A DNA stretch of 64,000 nt from Oxyruncus cristatus (Eukaryota; Chordata; Aves; Passeriformes; Cotingidae), in contig VXAY01002056.1 of assembly GCA_013399855.1 (NCBI GenBank), positions 817,802-881,801 of the forward strand, in the 5' to 3' direction. The translations under genes were made by a program, and so were the position numbers. The notes below the pieces were generated by a model. The model worked only from the letters and a program-made list of their open reading frames with translations. It searched no databases and was not told the DNA's origin. Shown piece by piece: positions 10,676-22,250 of the stretch; position 1 is the first letter of the stretch, and every line of letters starts with the position of its first letter.

Positions 10676-11366
10676 GTAAGGCAGACGCATGGTCAAAACC
10701 CAGTACAAAGATATGTGGAAACTGTCAAAGGGGGTGATGTTTTTAATAAAGATTTATTAGACTCTTGTATCTTTAGTAGTTTTTTTTTTTTACTTGAAAT
10801 CAAGCTAATATGCTGAAATCCTGTTTTAGTGACCTCTTTGGTGACCAAGGACTACTTAACTTGTCGTTTGTAGAAAAGCTGACTTGCTTCCTTTAAGGCA
10901 GGTGGCTGTTGGAATGGCTTAGCAGCCACCGGAACCTGGCTGCATGTTGAGAGCCTTAACTAGGCCAGATGTGGTTGTGAAATGTATGTTAAGCCTTGCA
11001 AATGCCTATGCTGATGTTATCTGGTACCTGGGTAAGCTTCAGCTTCCACCCCAAGGGAGAGGCTGCAGTGTGAGCAAATTGTGTTTTTTCAGGGCCTAGT
11101 CATGTTTAGCTTTCTTTCCAAGACAGCTACTGGATTTTTAAGAAGCTAAAAGTTGGAGTCTGCTGAGGTAAACACAAAGATAACTTCAAGCCTTTGACAT
11201 TTAAACCACAAAATAGGGAAGAAATAATTTAGAAGATGTTTATGTAATAATTTCTTGAGTGTGAGGTGGATTTTTATTGTGTTACTTAGTACTATATTCT
11301 AATTTCAAAACTGAAAGCACTGCTCTGTGTGACTAAATGCATATTTTGTCTGTTCTTTGTGAATAG

Positions 11367-11669
11367 GTGTTGGGAGAATATTTCAGTCTTGTTACAGATG
11401 TTGATCCAGAAGTTATTTTGACAAAACTACATAGCCTGCTGAAGAAGACTTATGTTACTTCTGAAACTAAAGCGTGGATAATGGCTGCAGTCACCAAGAT
11501 AGCATCATACACCTCCTGTTCAGAGACAGTTGACAAACTAATCCAAGAATTTAGCAGCTCTCTAGATACCTGCATAAGACAATATGCCTTTGAATTGAAA
11601 CACCTGTGTGGAGACAAAGCACTGATGAAAACTTTGCTTCCCTTCGATGCTAGTTGCAATGATATGGTG
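11367..11669 (+). CDS. AP4E1: AP4E1 coding exon K
   Basis: 303 bp, exactly 101 codons, starting VLGEYFSLVTDVDPEVILTK and ending FDASCNDMV (residues 402-502). The acceptor is GAATAG and the first codon is GTG (Val), an internal residue and not a start. The donor is GTAAGG. It includes SETKAWIMAAVTKI and SLDTCIRQYAFELKHL, matching the end of the human trunk. Confidence 0.96.
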
Positions 11670-12075
11670 GTAAGGCAGCTGCAATGTTTGTTTTTCATTG
11701 ACCTCTTCATAGTTCAGGGGGTTGAATAATTGGTTAAAAAGTGTTTTCGAAATGAATGGTATTTGCAGTTCTGACTGGTGCAAGTCTGCTTAGAGTGAGT
11801 TTTCAGAAACACTTTTTCAGGCATTTGTGGTCAGTCTTAATGTTCTATACTGGAAGATAAAGAACCTCAATGTTAAGTAAGCTGGAGTTGCTTTTAACAA
11901 AATTATCATTTCATACAGTGGATTATTTGGAGTTGTCTTTTGGGTTTTTTTTAAAGACATGGTAGGCCTGCTCTGATCCTAATCTGGTGATAAGACACAA
12001 TATTCTACTGTTAACACCAGGCTCAGATATAGCAAATATTTTCATTGCCATGTCACTCCTTTTAATTCTGTGTAG

Positions 12076-12190
12076 GTAGATGCTTCCTTATCTTTTCTGG
12101 ATGGGTTTGTGGCTGAAGGACTTGGTCGTGGGGCAGCACCATATAAGCCTCATCACCAGAGGCAAGAGGAGAAACTTTCTCAGGAAAAAG
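12076..12190 (+). CDS. AP4E1: AP4E1 coding exon L
   Basis: 115 bp encoding VDASLSFLDGFVAEGLGRGA then APYKPHHQRQEEKLSQEK and one base of Ala (residues 503-541). The acceptor is TGTAG and the donor GTGAAA. This is the end of the folded trunk, nearly identical to human, before the flexible linker begins. Confidence 0.95.
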
Positions 12191-12546
12191 GTGAAAGTTT
12201 ACTGTGTTTGTTTAATAGCTGGTAAATCACCTGATAAGTATTAACAATTAAAGTGTACAGTTAATGCATTTTCTTAAAGTAATAGTGTCTTAATACATCT
12301 CTTGTCTGTATACAAGAGCTAAGTTCAGTTTAGGTTTTAGTTCCACATCAGTCTAGCTGATGTTATTCTGCATGGGAGAAAGTTTTATTATAATCTCTGC
12401 TGGTCTATAGGACTTGAAATTTATGAGGATTATTAAAATGAAAGCCTGAAGTCCAGCAGTACAGGGATATCTATTTTCAGAAAATAGATTTTTTTTTTTT
12501 TTTTTATACCTCATTATAATTTTAAGATTGTCTGTCTGTCTTCCAG

Positions 12547-12682
12547 CTCTGAATTTTGAACCTTATGGATTGTCCTTTGCTTCAAGTGTGTCCTCATCTG
12601 GTGTCACCGGCAGACAGTCCCCCACTGGTTTATCTTTTGGTTCTGATACATCTGGGAATAGTGCTGAGACAGGGCACAAAGA
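12547..12682 (+). CDS. AP4E1: AP4E1 coding exon M (linker start)
   Basis: 136 bp encoding LNFEPYGLSFASSVSSSGVT through TGHK with split codons at both ends (residues 541-586). The acceptor is TTCCAG and the donor GTGAGT. The Ser/Gly-rich, low-complexity make-up marks the start of the linker between trunk and appendage. LNFEPYGLSF and GRQSP are shared with human. Confidence 0.94.
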
Positions 12683-13519
12683 GTGAGTTAATCTGTGTTT
12701 GAAGTGAAGCACATTTAAGCTTGTGAGTTGTCAGTATCATGTCTTTCATTACATGGAACTAAAAAGAATGCAGTTGAACTTGGAAACGTCTGTCACATAA
12801 AAAATAATTCAGATAATGGCATCTTTATAATTACTAGAAAAACTAACGTGCTTAGACTCTTTTTCCACTTTCTTCACAGACTACAAATTAGGTGGTAGTA
12901 GATGTAGTAAAATGGGGACAAGATTACCTGATGATTAAATTATTGTATTCCCATTAAAAGCAAGTGTAATCTGTAAGAAAAAGATGACAGTTAAGAAATA
13001 CTTAATAGTGCCTTCTAAGGAAACTTTTTTTAGATAAAAGTGAGGCTAAGATTTGCAGTGTAAGATGCTCCTTAAGTTTTAGAACACTACAAACTATTCC
13101 AGGTCCATAACTTCATAGAAGTTAAAAAATTAATTCTTATTCCTGTAAATTGGTATGCAGCAAACCTTTACAGAATCTTTCTGGGAAAATGCCTTTACAT
13201 AACCTCTTTCCCAGGGAGAAAGATAGGTACAATGTTGCTTATATTCACTTTTTAAAAAATTACTCAAATATATTATAAATGTAGTCTGAAACTCTGGGTG
13301 GCGATAGCAAACACAGTCTGGTACTGGTTGCAGGTGTTTAATGCTGCTTAACATAGGTTTGTACTTCAGTACTGTATAGCCTAGTCCAAGTTTACATTTG
13401 TGGGATATTTTAAAAGTAATGTAACATTACTAACATAGAACTTCATGCAGATGCAAGTGTTTTTAAGAACATGATGTGTTCATGTGGCTGAGCCTGCTTT
13501 GTTTTGTTTGCTTTTTTAG

Positions 13520-13772
13520 GACAAATACTCTGAAACTGGAGGGAGTGCGTAAGCTGTGGGGAAAAGAAGGTTATCTTCCAAAGAAAGATAAAGTAGGGAA
13601 AGAAAATGAGCCACAAACAGTTTCTTGTGGCAGCTTATTAGCAGGACAGGCGGGTGACCCTCCTGCGCTGAGGTCTGATCAAGGTGCCAGCCTCACTGAG
13701 GAAGACAAAGAGAAGCAGCAATTAGCATCAACTTTGTTTGTTGGGCTGGGATCGAGTGCTGGTGTCAGTCTG
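13520..13772 (+). CDS. AP4E1: AP4E1 coding exon N (linker)
   Basis: 253 bp encoding TNTLKLEGVRKLWGKEGYLP through GLGSSAGVSL (residues 586-670). The acceptor is TTTTAG and the donor GTAAGT. Two islands stand out in a variable stretch: LKLEGVRKLWGKEGYLPKK and QQLASTLFVGLGS. Both are shared with human, so they may be short binding motifs in the linker. The role is my inference. Confidence 0.95.
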
Positions 13773-14507
13773 GTAAGTAGCTCTTTTTAGACTTAACAGT
13801 TTAAAGTTTACATGTAGCCTTATTTAGAATTACAGATATTTGTATGCAAATGAAGATCAAATTAGTGATAAGACAAACTTCCCCCAAGTAACTGAAAAGC
13901 TATTGAACATTACTTTTGCAATCTGGTAATTTAAGAACATGAAACAGCTTGGATATTACTTGATGAAGCAACATCTGGAGAAGATCTGGTTTGGTAACTA
14001 GAACTTCCTTCTGTTTATGTGTTGTGCTTCAAGTTTAAGTCACAGTTTTCCTGAACAATTGTCCCTTGACCCAGCTTTGCAGAGCTGTTGCCATTCATTT
14101 GGCAGTAAAGCTAGAGCTTGACACCCTGTATCAAGACCATTTTTGTGTGTGGTAATATCTGGAACATAAAAAGATTACCTAATGGTGAATTCTTAAGACT
14201 GGCATCTTGTTAGCCAGCTCACATCTTGGCATTTATCACTGGTTAACCAGAAACTGCTTATCTGGGCTTAGTTTTTAGGAAGAGGTTTTAGTTGTTAAGA
14301 GAACCTAGAGTCATACTTGAATTATAAGCTAATTCAGTGTCCTGTAAGAAATAAAACAAAAGCCTGAATCAGTTAAAATGTCTGGAATCTGTTTGTATTT
14401 GTTATCTGTATTGATTTCAAGTCCCTGCTCACTGTTTCATTGTGTTAATAGTAACAGAACTGACTGCTAAAAACTTCTAGCAATTTTTCACTTTTTTCTT
14501 TTTTCAG

Positions 14508-15083
14508 CTGGGGAAAGCGGACACAACTACTCAGAAGTTCAAAAGGAAATCAAAGATAAATGAAACTCAGCGTAGCGAGGAGGCATCAGACTTCAAAAAT
14601 AGTGGTGCTTCAGATTTTGGTCCCTTACTTGATACAGTACCTGTTAACATAGAAGACTCTGAGGAAAGTGTACACACAAGGTTAAGGGAAGCCTCCCTGT
14701 GCTCTTCAGATATTGTAGAAGATAATTTAGTGTTTGAAACACCTCAGTCCCTTAAAAAATCTGTGCTGGATGACAGACTTTCAGATAGTAGGCTGTCGCA
14801 GTCATCTTTGTTTGCTGATAGTAACATTGAAATTTTTCAGCCTTCTTCAAGTGCTCAATGTGAAAGTGCCAGTGAAACACCATTGGTTCCTTCCTTACCA
14901 GAAGAACTTGAAGAGCTTCCTCACTCTGAGGTAGTGGAACTTTGTCAGAGTGATGCCTTAGCTCTGTATTTATGTAAGGTGTGGACAGATGACTCTCTGT
15001 TGCTCACTGTCTTAGTTTCCAATAAAACCACTTCTGCACTTAATGCTGTGAACTTAGTGTTTGAAGAAACAGAACACTTTCAG
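14508..15083 (+). CDS. AP4E1: AP4E1 coding exon O, largest linker exon
   Basis: 576 bp, exactly 192 codons (residues 671-862), from LGKADTTTQKFKRKSKINET to NLVFEETEHFQ. The acceptor is TTTCAG and the donor GTAAGA. Rich in Ser, Glu and Asp and poorly conserved against human, with a matching SLFADSNIEIFQP island (human SLFANNNMEIFHP) and a better conserved tail starting near YLCKVWTDDSLLL, where the beta-sandwich part of the appendage probably begins. Length fits the corresponding human region. Confidence 0.94.
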
Positions 15084-16160
15084 GTAAGAAACTGCGTTTC
15101 CATTGTATTTGAAATGCACATGGAATGTCCCGCTTTTCTCTTGCATTTCACTGTGCAGTACTTGCTTTAATAGCTGTGCCTTTTTCCAGAGTATTTCCTT
15201 AAAACCTCTGGTTACAGCTGTTACATTATGAAGGGCAGTGAAAGAAATCTCAATATTAATTTAGTGTTATTTGGTTTAAAAATTAGCATCTCACTTTTTT
15301 AATTCACCTTGACTTTATTTCCTAGTGCTTGCCTCCATGTAATAAATGCGTGTGAATTCTCACTTCTCAATGCAAACCTAACCAGTTGTACTCAGAGTGG
15401 GGCGACTTGAGTTGCTAAAGAAATCACTGTGTAACTTTTTTTGACTATGGGACTTGTGTTTCACTTGTATTTACCTGTTAGGCAAACATGATGCAGTTGC
15501 TTCCCTGACATATAAAATTTGTGTAGGCTTGCTTCAGTTTCCTCCCCTCTCCTTCCCCTCAAAGCTACCAGTCATATTTCATTCTCATGCATTCAGCTGA
15601 GGGTGCAGAAGAGTTGGTCAGTTTATTTTTTTGCATTGGCTACATCTGGGATTTAACTAGGGTTGGTAAAAGCATGTTAGAGTCTTGATTGAAACCTCCT
15701 AGCTATCTTTCCAAATATTTAAATGAATTGCCAATCAGCATGACTATCCACAGATTATGCTGAAAGAAACACAGAATTCATCCTTTTTATTATGGAGGAT
15801 TTCTAGACTTCTTGCTTTTAGCATATAGCTTGAGGTATGTTGCAAATGTTGCTTGCTTATATTTTGGGACTGAACTACAGAATGCAGGTTCTTGGTGCAG
15901 TTATTCAGAGGTGGGGGAAGCTGATTGTCAGGGATGAGTTTCACCACTGTTTTACTTCTCCTAGAACGCTTGTAGATGTTAATTATTGATTTATCCTTCA
16001 TGAGGGCTGAGAAATAGTAGTTCTGTTCAATTGTCAAATAGTCCCAAGAAAAAACAATGGAAATAAAAGGCACTTACACAATTTTATAGCTGTATCTTAA
16101 TCACTTGCACAACTTGACAGCAAGACTTATGTTCTATATTCCTTTTAAAACATCACATAG

Positions 16161-16345
16161 ATTTTGGAGAGTCCCACCCACCAGTTTCCTGTAATTGAAG
16201 CTCAAAGTTTGGAACATTGCCAGAGATGTGTGAGGATGAACAAAATCTCTACCCAGGGAATTCTTTCTGGCTCTGTTAATTACCAGTCAGAGATGGAAAC
16301 TCGCCTTGAATTTTCAGTAACTCTTTCACTGATGGACTTCATCAG
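16161..16345 (+). CDS. AP4E1: AP4E1 coding exon P
   Basis: 185 bp encoding ILESPTHQFPVIEAQSLEHC through LEFSVTLSLMDFI and two bases of Arg (residues 863-924). The acceptor is CATAG and the donor GTAAAT. The end, LEFSVTLSLMDFIRP, matches human LEFSVNLSLLDFIRP and leads into the appendage platform. The first half has diverged strongly. Confidence 0.94.
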
Positions 16346-17058
16346 GTAAATAAAAAAAGCTGCAGTTTTTAAAAACACCTGTACTCAACTCAGTATTAGA
16401 CAAGGGCAGCATGATTTGATTATTGACTATGAAAATATAAGGCTCCTTCTCAAGCAGCTGGTTTTAATTTGAGATTACTGTTAAAGATAATAAAGGGTTA
16501 TTTTACACTTCCAAAAAAGGGGCAAAGTTCCAGTAAGAAGTACAAATCCAGTGAGAATATTGACAGTAGCTGCAGGTTAGAATACCCTTGGACTACAGAA
16601 TGTGTTTTTGAGGAGGCTGAAAACCAAGTGAACAGAAGGGCATGCTGTTTTAAAATATGGCATAATGTAAATATGTCAAACTGAGACAAGTGATTTGAGC
16701 GCAGGGACCAGAACGCTATATGAAAAGCTGACAACTTTTGCAGGAGAAGAAGAAAGCTCATACTTTTAATTTCTGAACACTGCATTTATTTTAGGAGTAG
16801 AAAAAGCAAGTGTCCTTTTTTTCCAGCAGACTCTTCCTTTTTGAAGTGAAATCCGTAAATTTATTCTTTTAAAATTTAGAAGTCCAAAGCAAGGAATAGA
16901 AACTTTTTTCAATGTTAGGAGGAGTTTGTTTAACTAATATGAATTTGCTTATTGCTTGTTCTGTTGCCCAGTTGCTTCCAGATACGGTTTTTTGTGACTA
17001 AATATATTCTCTCTTACATATCTCATCTTGCTAAAATATGTGGTGATCTTCATTTTAG

Positions 17059-17216
17059 GCCAATGGAAATGACTACAGAAGACTTTGGAAAGCTGTGGTT
17101 GTCCCTTTCCAATGATGTGAAACAGAATATAAAAATGTCTTCTTCCCAAGATTCCCTTTCAGCAGCCTTGAATACACTGCAACAGAAGCTGAAACTCCAC
17201 ATAGTTGACATTATAG
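17059..17216 (+). CDS. AP4E1: AP4E1 coding exon Q (appendage platform)
   Basis: 158 bp encoding PMEMTTEDFGKLWLSLSNDV through KLHIVDII (residues 924-977). The acceptor is TTTTAG and the donor GTAAGT. EDFGKLWLS and LKLHIVDIIGNEG are typical of the AP-4 epsilon C-terminal platform, the part reported to bind tepsin. Confidence 0.96.
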
Positions 17217-17653
17217 GTAAGTGAAAGTATACTCTGTATAGTATATATATAACATATAACTTTTCCCACGAAAATAAGTGCGTGGAAGTGAGTATCTTAG
17301 ACTTTGTGGCAGGGAATGTTTGGCAGGACAGTAAACCCAGGACTGTTTTCCCGTGGACTTTGTTTGCCTTACTTGGGGGTCTGTGTGAAGGTGATGTAAA
17401 GACAGAAGCATACAATGAACAGTAAATTTCACAAAGGAGGAAACTTGCATTACAAAGAGTTTTGGATAGGACAAAAAGAAGGGAATGAAGCTATGGGACA
17501 AATATGAAGCTGGGATTTTAGCATGATTTGTGGTGTTAGAGGTAAGGGTAGAAGAGAACAGCAGACATGGAGTTTGAAGGATTCATTTATGAAGTGTAGT
17601 ATAGCAATTGTTACTTGTTACTTAATTTTTCCTGTGGTCTTTTTTGTTTTAAG

Positions 17654-17814
17654 GTAATGAGGGAATATTGGCATGCCAGCTGCTTCCATCTGTGCCCTGC
17701 CTGCTGCACTGCCGGACTCACTCAGGAATGTTGGCTGTGTGGTTCAGATCACCTTGTGCTGCTCTTCCAGATGGTTTGCTCTATCAGTGTCAAAAGGTGA
17801 TGGGGGAATCCTAA
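17654..17814 (+). CDS. AP4E1: AP4E1 terminal coding exon R with stop codon
   Basis: 161 bp including TAA at 17812-17814. It encodes NEGILACQLLPSVPCLLHCR through LLYQCQKVMGES (residues 977-1029). The acceptor is TTTAAG. The ending matches human in length and content (human ends QCQKVMEGS), so the C terminus is intact. Confidence 0.97.
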
Positions 17815-19145
17815 TAACAATAGTGCCTGCCTTAATCTGTTTGGTGTGTGAAAAGGTTTATACAGTTGCACAGATAATTACCAAAGCTAAACTAAGATAC
17901 TACTTCTTGAAGTATTAGAAGTTTTCTTCCAGGTGGCATATGTCATGTGGACTTGTGGGGGAAGAACAATGACCTAAGTTACGCCTGCAAAAACATGCTC
18001 AGGACTGTACAGTACATCAAAGTATTGTAACCTGTTTCAGTGAAATGTATATTTCTTAATTTTGTTGTAAATGACTGAAAGTATTTATTTTTATTACGCA
18101 GCTTTTATAGATGCCAACAATTACTTCTCATGGCAACTACTTAAATATGATTTTGAAGAAAAACATTTTTCCATTATAAGGTCAGACTTGATCAGTTATC
18201 AGAATCATCTAATTTTATTTTGGTAATTTTTCTAAAGCTATTTTTAAGCACTGCTGGCAACAAGACCCATACTGGTGGTTGTATAAAGTAACTTATGTAG
18301 CAACAAATACACAGGTTTAAAATAGTTAAAAGATTCTAGGGAACAAAAAACTTCCCATGATCTTGGATATTTACTGTAGAAGTGGTAACATCTAAATAGG
18401 TTTTTGACAGGAGTCAGGCATGTGAGATCATATGGAAGCACATCCTGGGGGATGATCTAAGGCCCAGGTCAGTCCCTGTCTGCAGTTCTTCCTGCCTCAT
18501 GTTCCCTTTCCATAGGGTTCTGTGACAGTCACTGAATATTTGTGCATCTCTAAGGCAAAGTTTGATGTGAATCAAGTCTGAGGTGACTGAGCTGGGGACA
18601 GTTGGCTGTGGACATGTTGACTTTGGTTGTTGGGTAGTGAACATGTTCATTGCTCTCCAGTCAATCCTGTAAACTTAATCTGGCCAATATCTCTGTCCAT
18701 GAAAATTGACATGGGGAAAATGTTAATTTATATTTACTTCTAATTATTCATAAGCTCAGTATGACTCCTCAAATCTTTGACTTGCAAGATGTTGTGTGTG
18801 CACTGCTAGGAACTGCAGCAAGGCATGAGAGATTAAATCAGAGCAGCATACATGGAAACTGTGTCTGAGGAGGTTGTTTTCTCTTCCTGAAATAACCTCA
18901 CAGTCTTGAAAATCCAGCAATCTTAATTTATTTAAATACTAAATCAAAACTAGTACTGCTCAGTATTATTTATAGCTGGTCATGTTTTCTATTTAAAAAA
19001 TCAAAGGTTGTACACACGGTTCAGACATGGTATAAATGGATTCCACAGTGGAATTCTCTCCTTTGTGTGTTTAATCGTAACAAGGAAACTCTGTTATATT
19101 TCAGCGTTACTGATTCTCACCTGATAAGCACTGGTTGTAAAGAAA

Positions 19146-19151
19146 AATAAA
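19146..19151 (+). terminator. AP4E1: Candidate polyadenylation signal AATAAA
   Basis: A canonical hexamer about 1.3 kb after the AP4E1 stop, followed within 30 bases by T/G-rich sequence (GTTCCTTTGATGTTTTGG), as expected for a cleavage site. Not verified by transcripts. Confidence 0.45.
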
Positions 19152-19791
19152 GTATTGTTCCTTTGATGTTTTGGTAAATGTTGATGAAATTGTCGTAAGA
19201 ATGTTAATGTGCTGATAGTTTGGGGTTGTTTCAAATCAAGCTACTTGTGTTATCACAAGTATAATTATACAAGCAAAGCTGTTTTTATTGCTGTTTCAGT
19301 ACCCTCTTACTGAGGAATTTAAAGTGCACTGAACCTGTAAATATATTTAATGTTCTGCATACTTTAATGTTTACTTGGCACTTCAAGACAGTTTATATAA
19401 ATGAAAACTGATTTATAGTGGAATAATTCCCAGCAAACTATTTCCCTGCTGGTAACTTGTGTTATGCAATTGGACTTCTGTAATCATAGGAACTGTAATA
19501 CAAGTATCTGTTTATGGCCTATGCATTCAAACCTTTTCAGCAATGAGATGTTCAATGTCCTAGTGTTTAAAAAGAACAGCAAAAGACAGCAATGCCTTCT
19601 GTTGTTCATGTATGTTCTTTGTAACCTTTTCCACTGTATGAATAATATATGTCAAGGTGTCATATTCTAATTGCTTTATGGTAACACCACTTAAAGGAGT
19701 TTGCAGGGAGTTGTACCTGTGTTGGTCTTTATTTTTGGATTGCCCAGCAAATGTTCTGAATCTACCACCATCTTTGCATTTCTTGCAGTTT

Positions 19792-19797
19792 AATAAA
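19792..19797 (+). terminator. AP4E1: Second candidate polyadenylation signal AATAAA
   Basis: A canonical hexamer about 2 kb after the AP4E1 stop, just before a TTTTATTAAAAA stretch. It is an alternative distal end of the AP4E1 transcript; the TTTTATT beside it could also be read on the - strand. Confidence 0.4.
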
Positions 19798-19820
19798 ATT
19801 CAGTTTTATTAAAAAAATTA

Positions 19821-22250
19821 GCTTAATACTTGTTACATGTTCTTTGCCACCTCACGTAGCAGTGTTTCTGCATATTAAGAATTAGTTTCTATTTTAATTG
19901 TTTCTCTTTGCATCTAGACAGTGAAGAAGAATGTAACACCACAGAAGTCTTGAATCCACTGATGACTTAAATATTTTGTGTCTCACTCAGGGATACCAGA
20001 AGACTGCAAAACTACACTTTAGATCTTTGGAACAGCATTCTTTGTACCAGCTCACATTACCCAACCCTCTTTTTCGAATTCTGCCAGATTGTGTTTTTTG
20101 GTTTTAGGCATCACAAGGGACTCGAGTATCTCTTGTTCATAGTTGACAGGAATAGCGTTTTTTTAAATTTAATGCTAACATAAGAAAGCACTGCTATAGA
20201 GTTGGGAGCTCAGGGAGTTTGCCATAATGGCTGAACTGCAGGTGGCTGCAGCCCTGGGCTAAAGTCAGGGGGATGGTTTGTGTAAAAAAGCTGCCAGTGT
20301 GTAACAGGAGTCCTGGCTGAGCTGGGGAGCTCAGGCCCTTGAGAACCTCAGCAGCTGAGTGCTTTAAATCCCTCTGATCTTCATTCGTCATCCATCTGTC
20401 ACTGAAATATGACTGCAGAGATAATTATACAAAGGAATGTTTTTCCACCTAGTTCCACACTGAAAATTTTTTTGTGAGTATCTTCCTCTTCCATGGTGTT
20501 CCCACTTATTTTTCTTTGTGACTTGGTAGATCTTGAAGGCTTGGGCTGCTTTCCAGGAAAGGGAAATAAAATAAGGTGCATAGAAACAGGCTAGAAGGAA
20601 GAGAGCACGTAACCAGTTTGCATGAAGAAGTTTGCTTTCAAGAGGCAACCAGAGGCCAGTCAGTATAAATTGACCTTTCTGAACTGGCAGGTTAACAATG
20701 TTTGGACCAAACCCTGGGTACCAGGAGGCCTCACTGTTTTACTGCTGTGTGCCATGGACAGTTTGGAGTTCCGGACATCTGGGAGTCAACAGGTAAGTGA
20801 TTGTATTGGATCCATATTTCCACTGTTTTGTTAGCTTCTCCTTCCTTACCCCAAGTATTTTCAGATATTTTTAATGGAACAAATACTTTGGTAGGAAAAT
20901 GGGCACAAGTGCAGCATGGCAGTATGATGTAGGATATTTTCCTAAATACAGGTTAAATCTCTTGTCTTATATTACTTTTCTGCTAGGTATTCCCAAATCC
21001 TCCTCATCTTTTAAGGACCCAGAAGAGAAAATTTGTGTAATGGATGGCACTATCTTGAGGTTTTCCTGTTCTTGTGAATAGCTCATAAATGACATTGTCT
21101 GATGGTTTCTGAATATTGGAAAGGTGCTAATCTCCTATGGAATCCCACCAGTAGTTTTTCAGCACAAAGAGCTGTATTATCTTCTTCTTTGTGCATTGTC
21201 TCCTTCTGGCATTGATTTATGTAAAAATGGAAATAGACGGGCTTAAGTCATCCAGGTGAAAGTTGCTTTTGCATTTCAGTTGCTGTGGTAAGAGTTAATT
21301 GTGCTTTACCTCTTGGTCCTCTTCAGGGTCAGCTATTTTCGTGCCTTTCTGTGAGAACATTTTTCTAGCACAAATCAGGTCACGTGCTCAGTGTGAAGTG
21401 CTGCTCAGTGGTACAGGGACCATTTCATTAGAGTGCTAGAAGCGGTCACTGCCATGAGAGTTTCTTGAACATTAACATTTTTCTCTTTATTACATAAAGC
21501 TGGCAGTGATGGAGCAAAGAATATTGTGTCCTGCCATGATATGATTCATAAAATTAGCCTGACAGCAATGCTTCACCAGCAGGGAGGTTCAAAGCACCAC
21601 TTAGGAAGATTGCTTTAAACTCAGATTTTAAGGTAGCTGTCAGTTTTCTCTTTGTGCCAGCCTTTAATTGCTTTCAGTATAATTGCTGTGTGAGTTGTTT
21701 GCAAATCCTGAGCTCTTTCAGCCAAAACAGTTTGCTTTTTCTGGGAATAAGGATGGCAGAATATGTGCTTGCTGTTGTTAAAACATTCTGGTAGGTTCTC
21801 ACACCTTCATTTTTAGGGCAGGGCTTTGAAATCTGCCAGGGTGGTGTCTTCCACGTAGTTTAAATCACATGGAGCTAAACTGAGCTAAATAATGGGATAC
21901 TTGCAAGAAGGTGCTGGATAGTGAGATCTTGGCCTGTGACATGCTCTGCCCCTGACCCAGGCTGCCCGTGTCTTTTCCAGGCACCGCCTCAGGCTGAGCC
22001 CAGGGAGAAGTGACATCTGAAGGCAAGACGTCTGTGCCATTTCCTCCCCGTGGCCTATGAGGGAGTTTCTGAGCTTGGTGATGGGGCTGCTCCACTAAAC
22101 ACACCGAGTCAGCATCGTTTGGTAGCTCAAGTGCTGGAGAACTTCGTGGAAAAACAGAAATTCCGTTTGCTGCTGACACGTGCTGGTGTTGGGTGCGTGT
22201 GATGCAACGGGGATGGTAGAATAAATGAATCGAAAGGAAACAAAAAAGGC
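19821..22250. other. Intergenic stretch between convergent AP4E1 and TNFAIP8L3
   Basis: About 2.4 kb of unassigned sequence, with a somewhat GC-richer patch near 20200-20360 and another near 21940-22180. I recognise no gene, RNA or repeat. The 168-codon frame on the - strand at 21865-22371 has no recognisable domain or conserved feature and I reject it as a gene. Confidence 0.6.

Larger units (their letters stand above)
4045..17653 (+). other. AP4E1: Remaining AP4E1 introns, general content
   Basis: Besides the introns listed separately, those over about 300 bp are 4045-4828, 4989-5446, 5614-6224, 10676-11366, 11670-12075, 12191-12546, 12683-13519, 13773-14507, 15084-16160, 16346-17058 and 17217-17653. 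They are AT-rich GT-AG introns with short T runs, for example near 12489. I saw no recognisable mobile element, RNA gene or extra exon in them. Frames read on the opposite strand of exons are shadows. Confidence 0.75.
1687..17814 (+). other. AP4E1: AP4E1 gene, 3' part: 18 coding exons, AP-4 complex subunit epsilon-1
   Basis: AP4E1 is the large epsilon subunit of the AP-4 heterotetramer (epsilon, beta4, mu4, sigma4). AP-4 is recruited by ARF1 to the trans-Golgi network, where it sorts cargo such as ATG9A without clathrin; the epsilon C-terminal appendage binds the accessory protein tepsin. The 18 exons join in frame into 1,029 residues plus TAA. Residues 1 to about 545 are the adaptin N-terminal helical-repeat trunk. 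Residues about 546-920 are a Ser/Glu-rich linker that is poorly conserved, and residues about 925-1029 are the C-terminal appendage platform. Long blocks match the human protein as I remember it, for example LVEVCMALTVVSQIFP and EKAAKCIGKFVLSPKINLKY. All splice sites are GT-AG except one AT-AC intron. There is no internal stop or frameshift, so the gene looks functional. The N-terminal 110 or so residues, start codon and promoter lie upstream of the window. Confidence 0.96.
17815..19820 (+). other. AP4E1: Probable AP4E1 3' untranslated region
   Basis: The sequence after the stop is AT-rich and without genes. AATAAA hexamers occur at 19146-19151 and 19792-19797, so transcripts could end near 19170 or near 19815. 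Which site is used cannot be told from sequence alone, and shorter forms are possible. No open frame here is credible. Confidence 0.55.

Noticed and set aside
10412..10816. 134-codon open frame spanning an AP4E1 exon
   Set aside because: Only 10557-10675 is exon. The rest is intron read-through on both sides of good splice sites.
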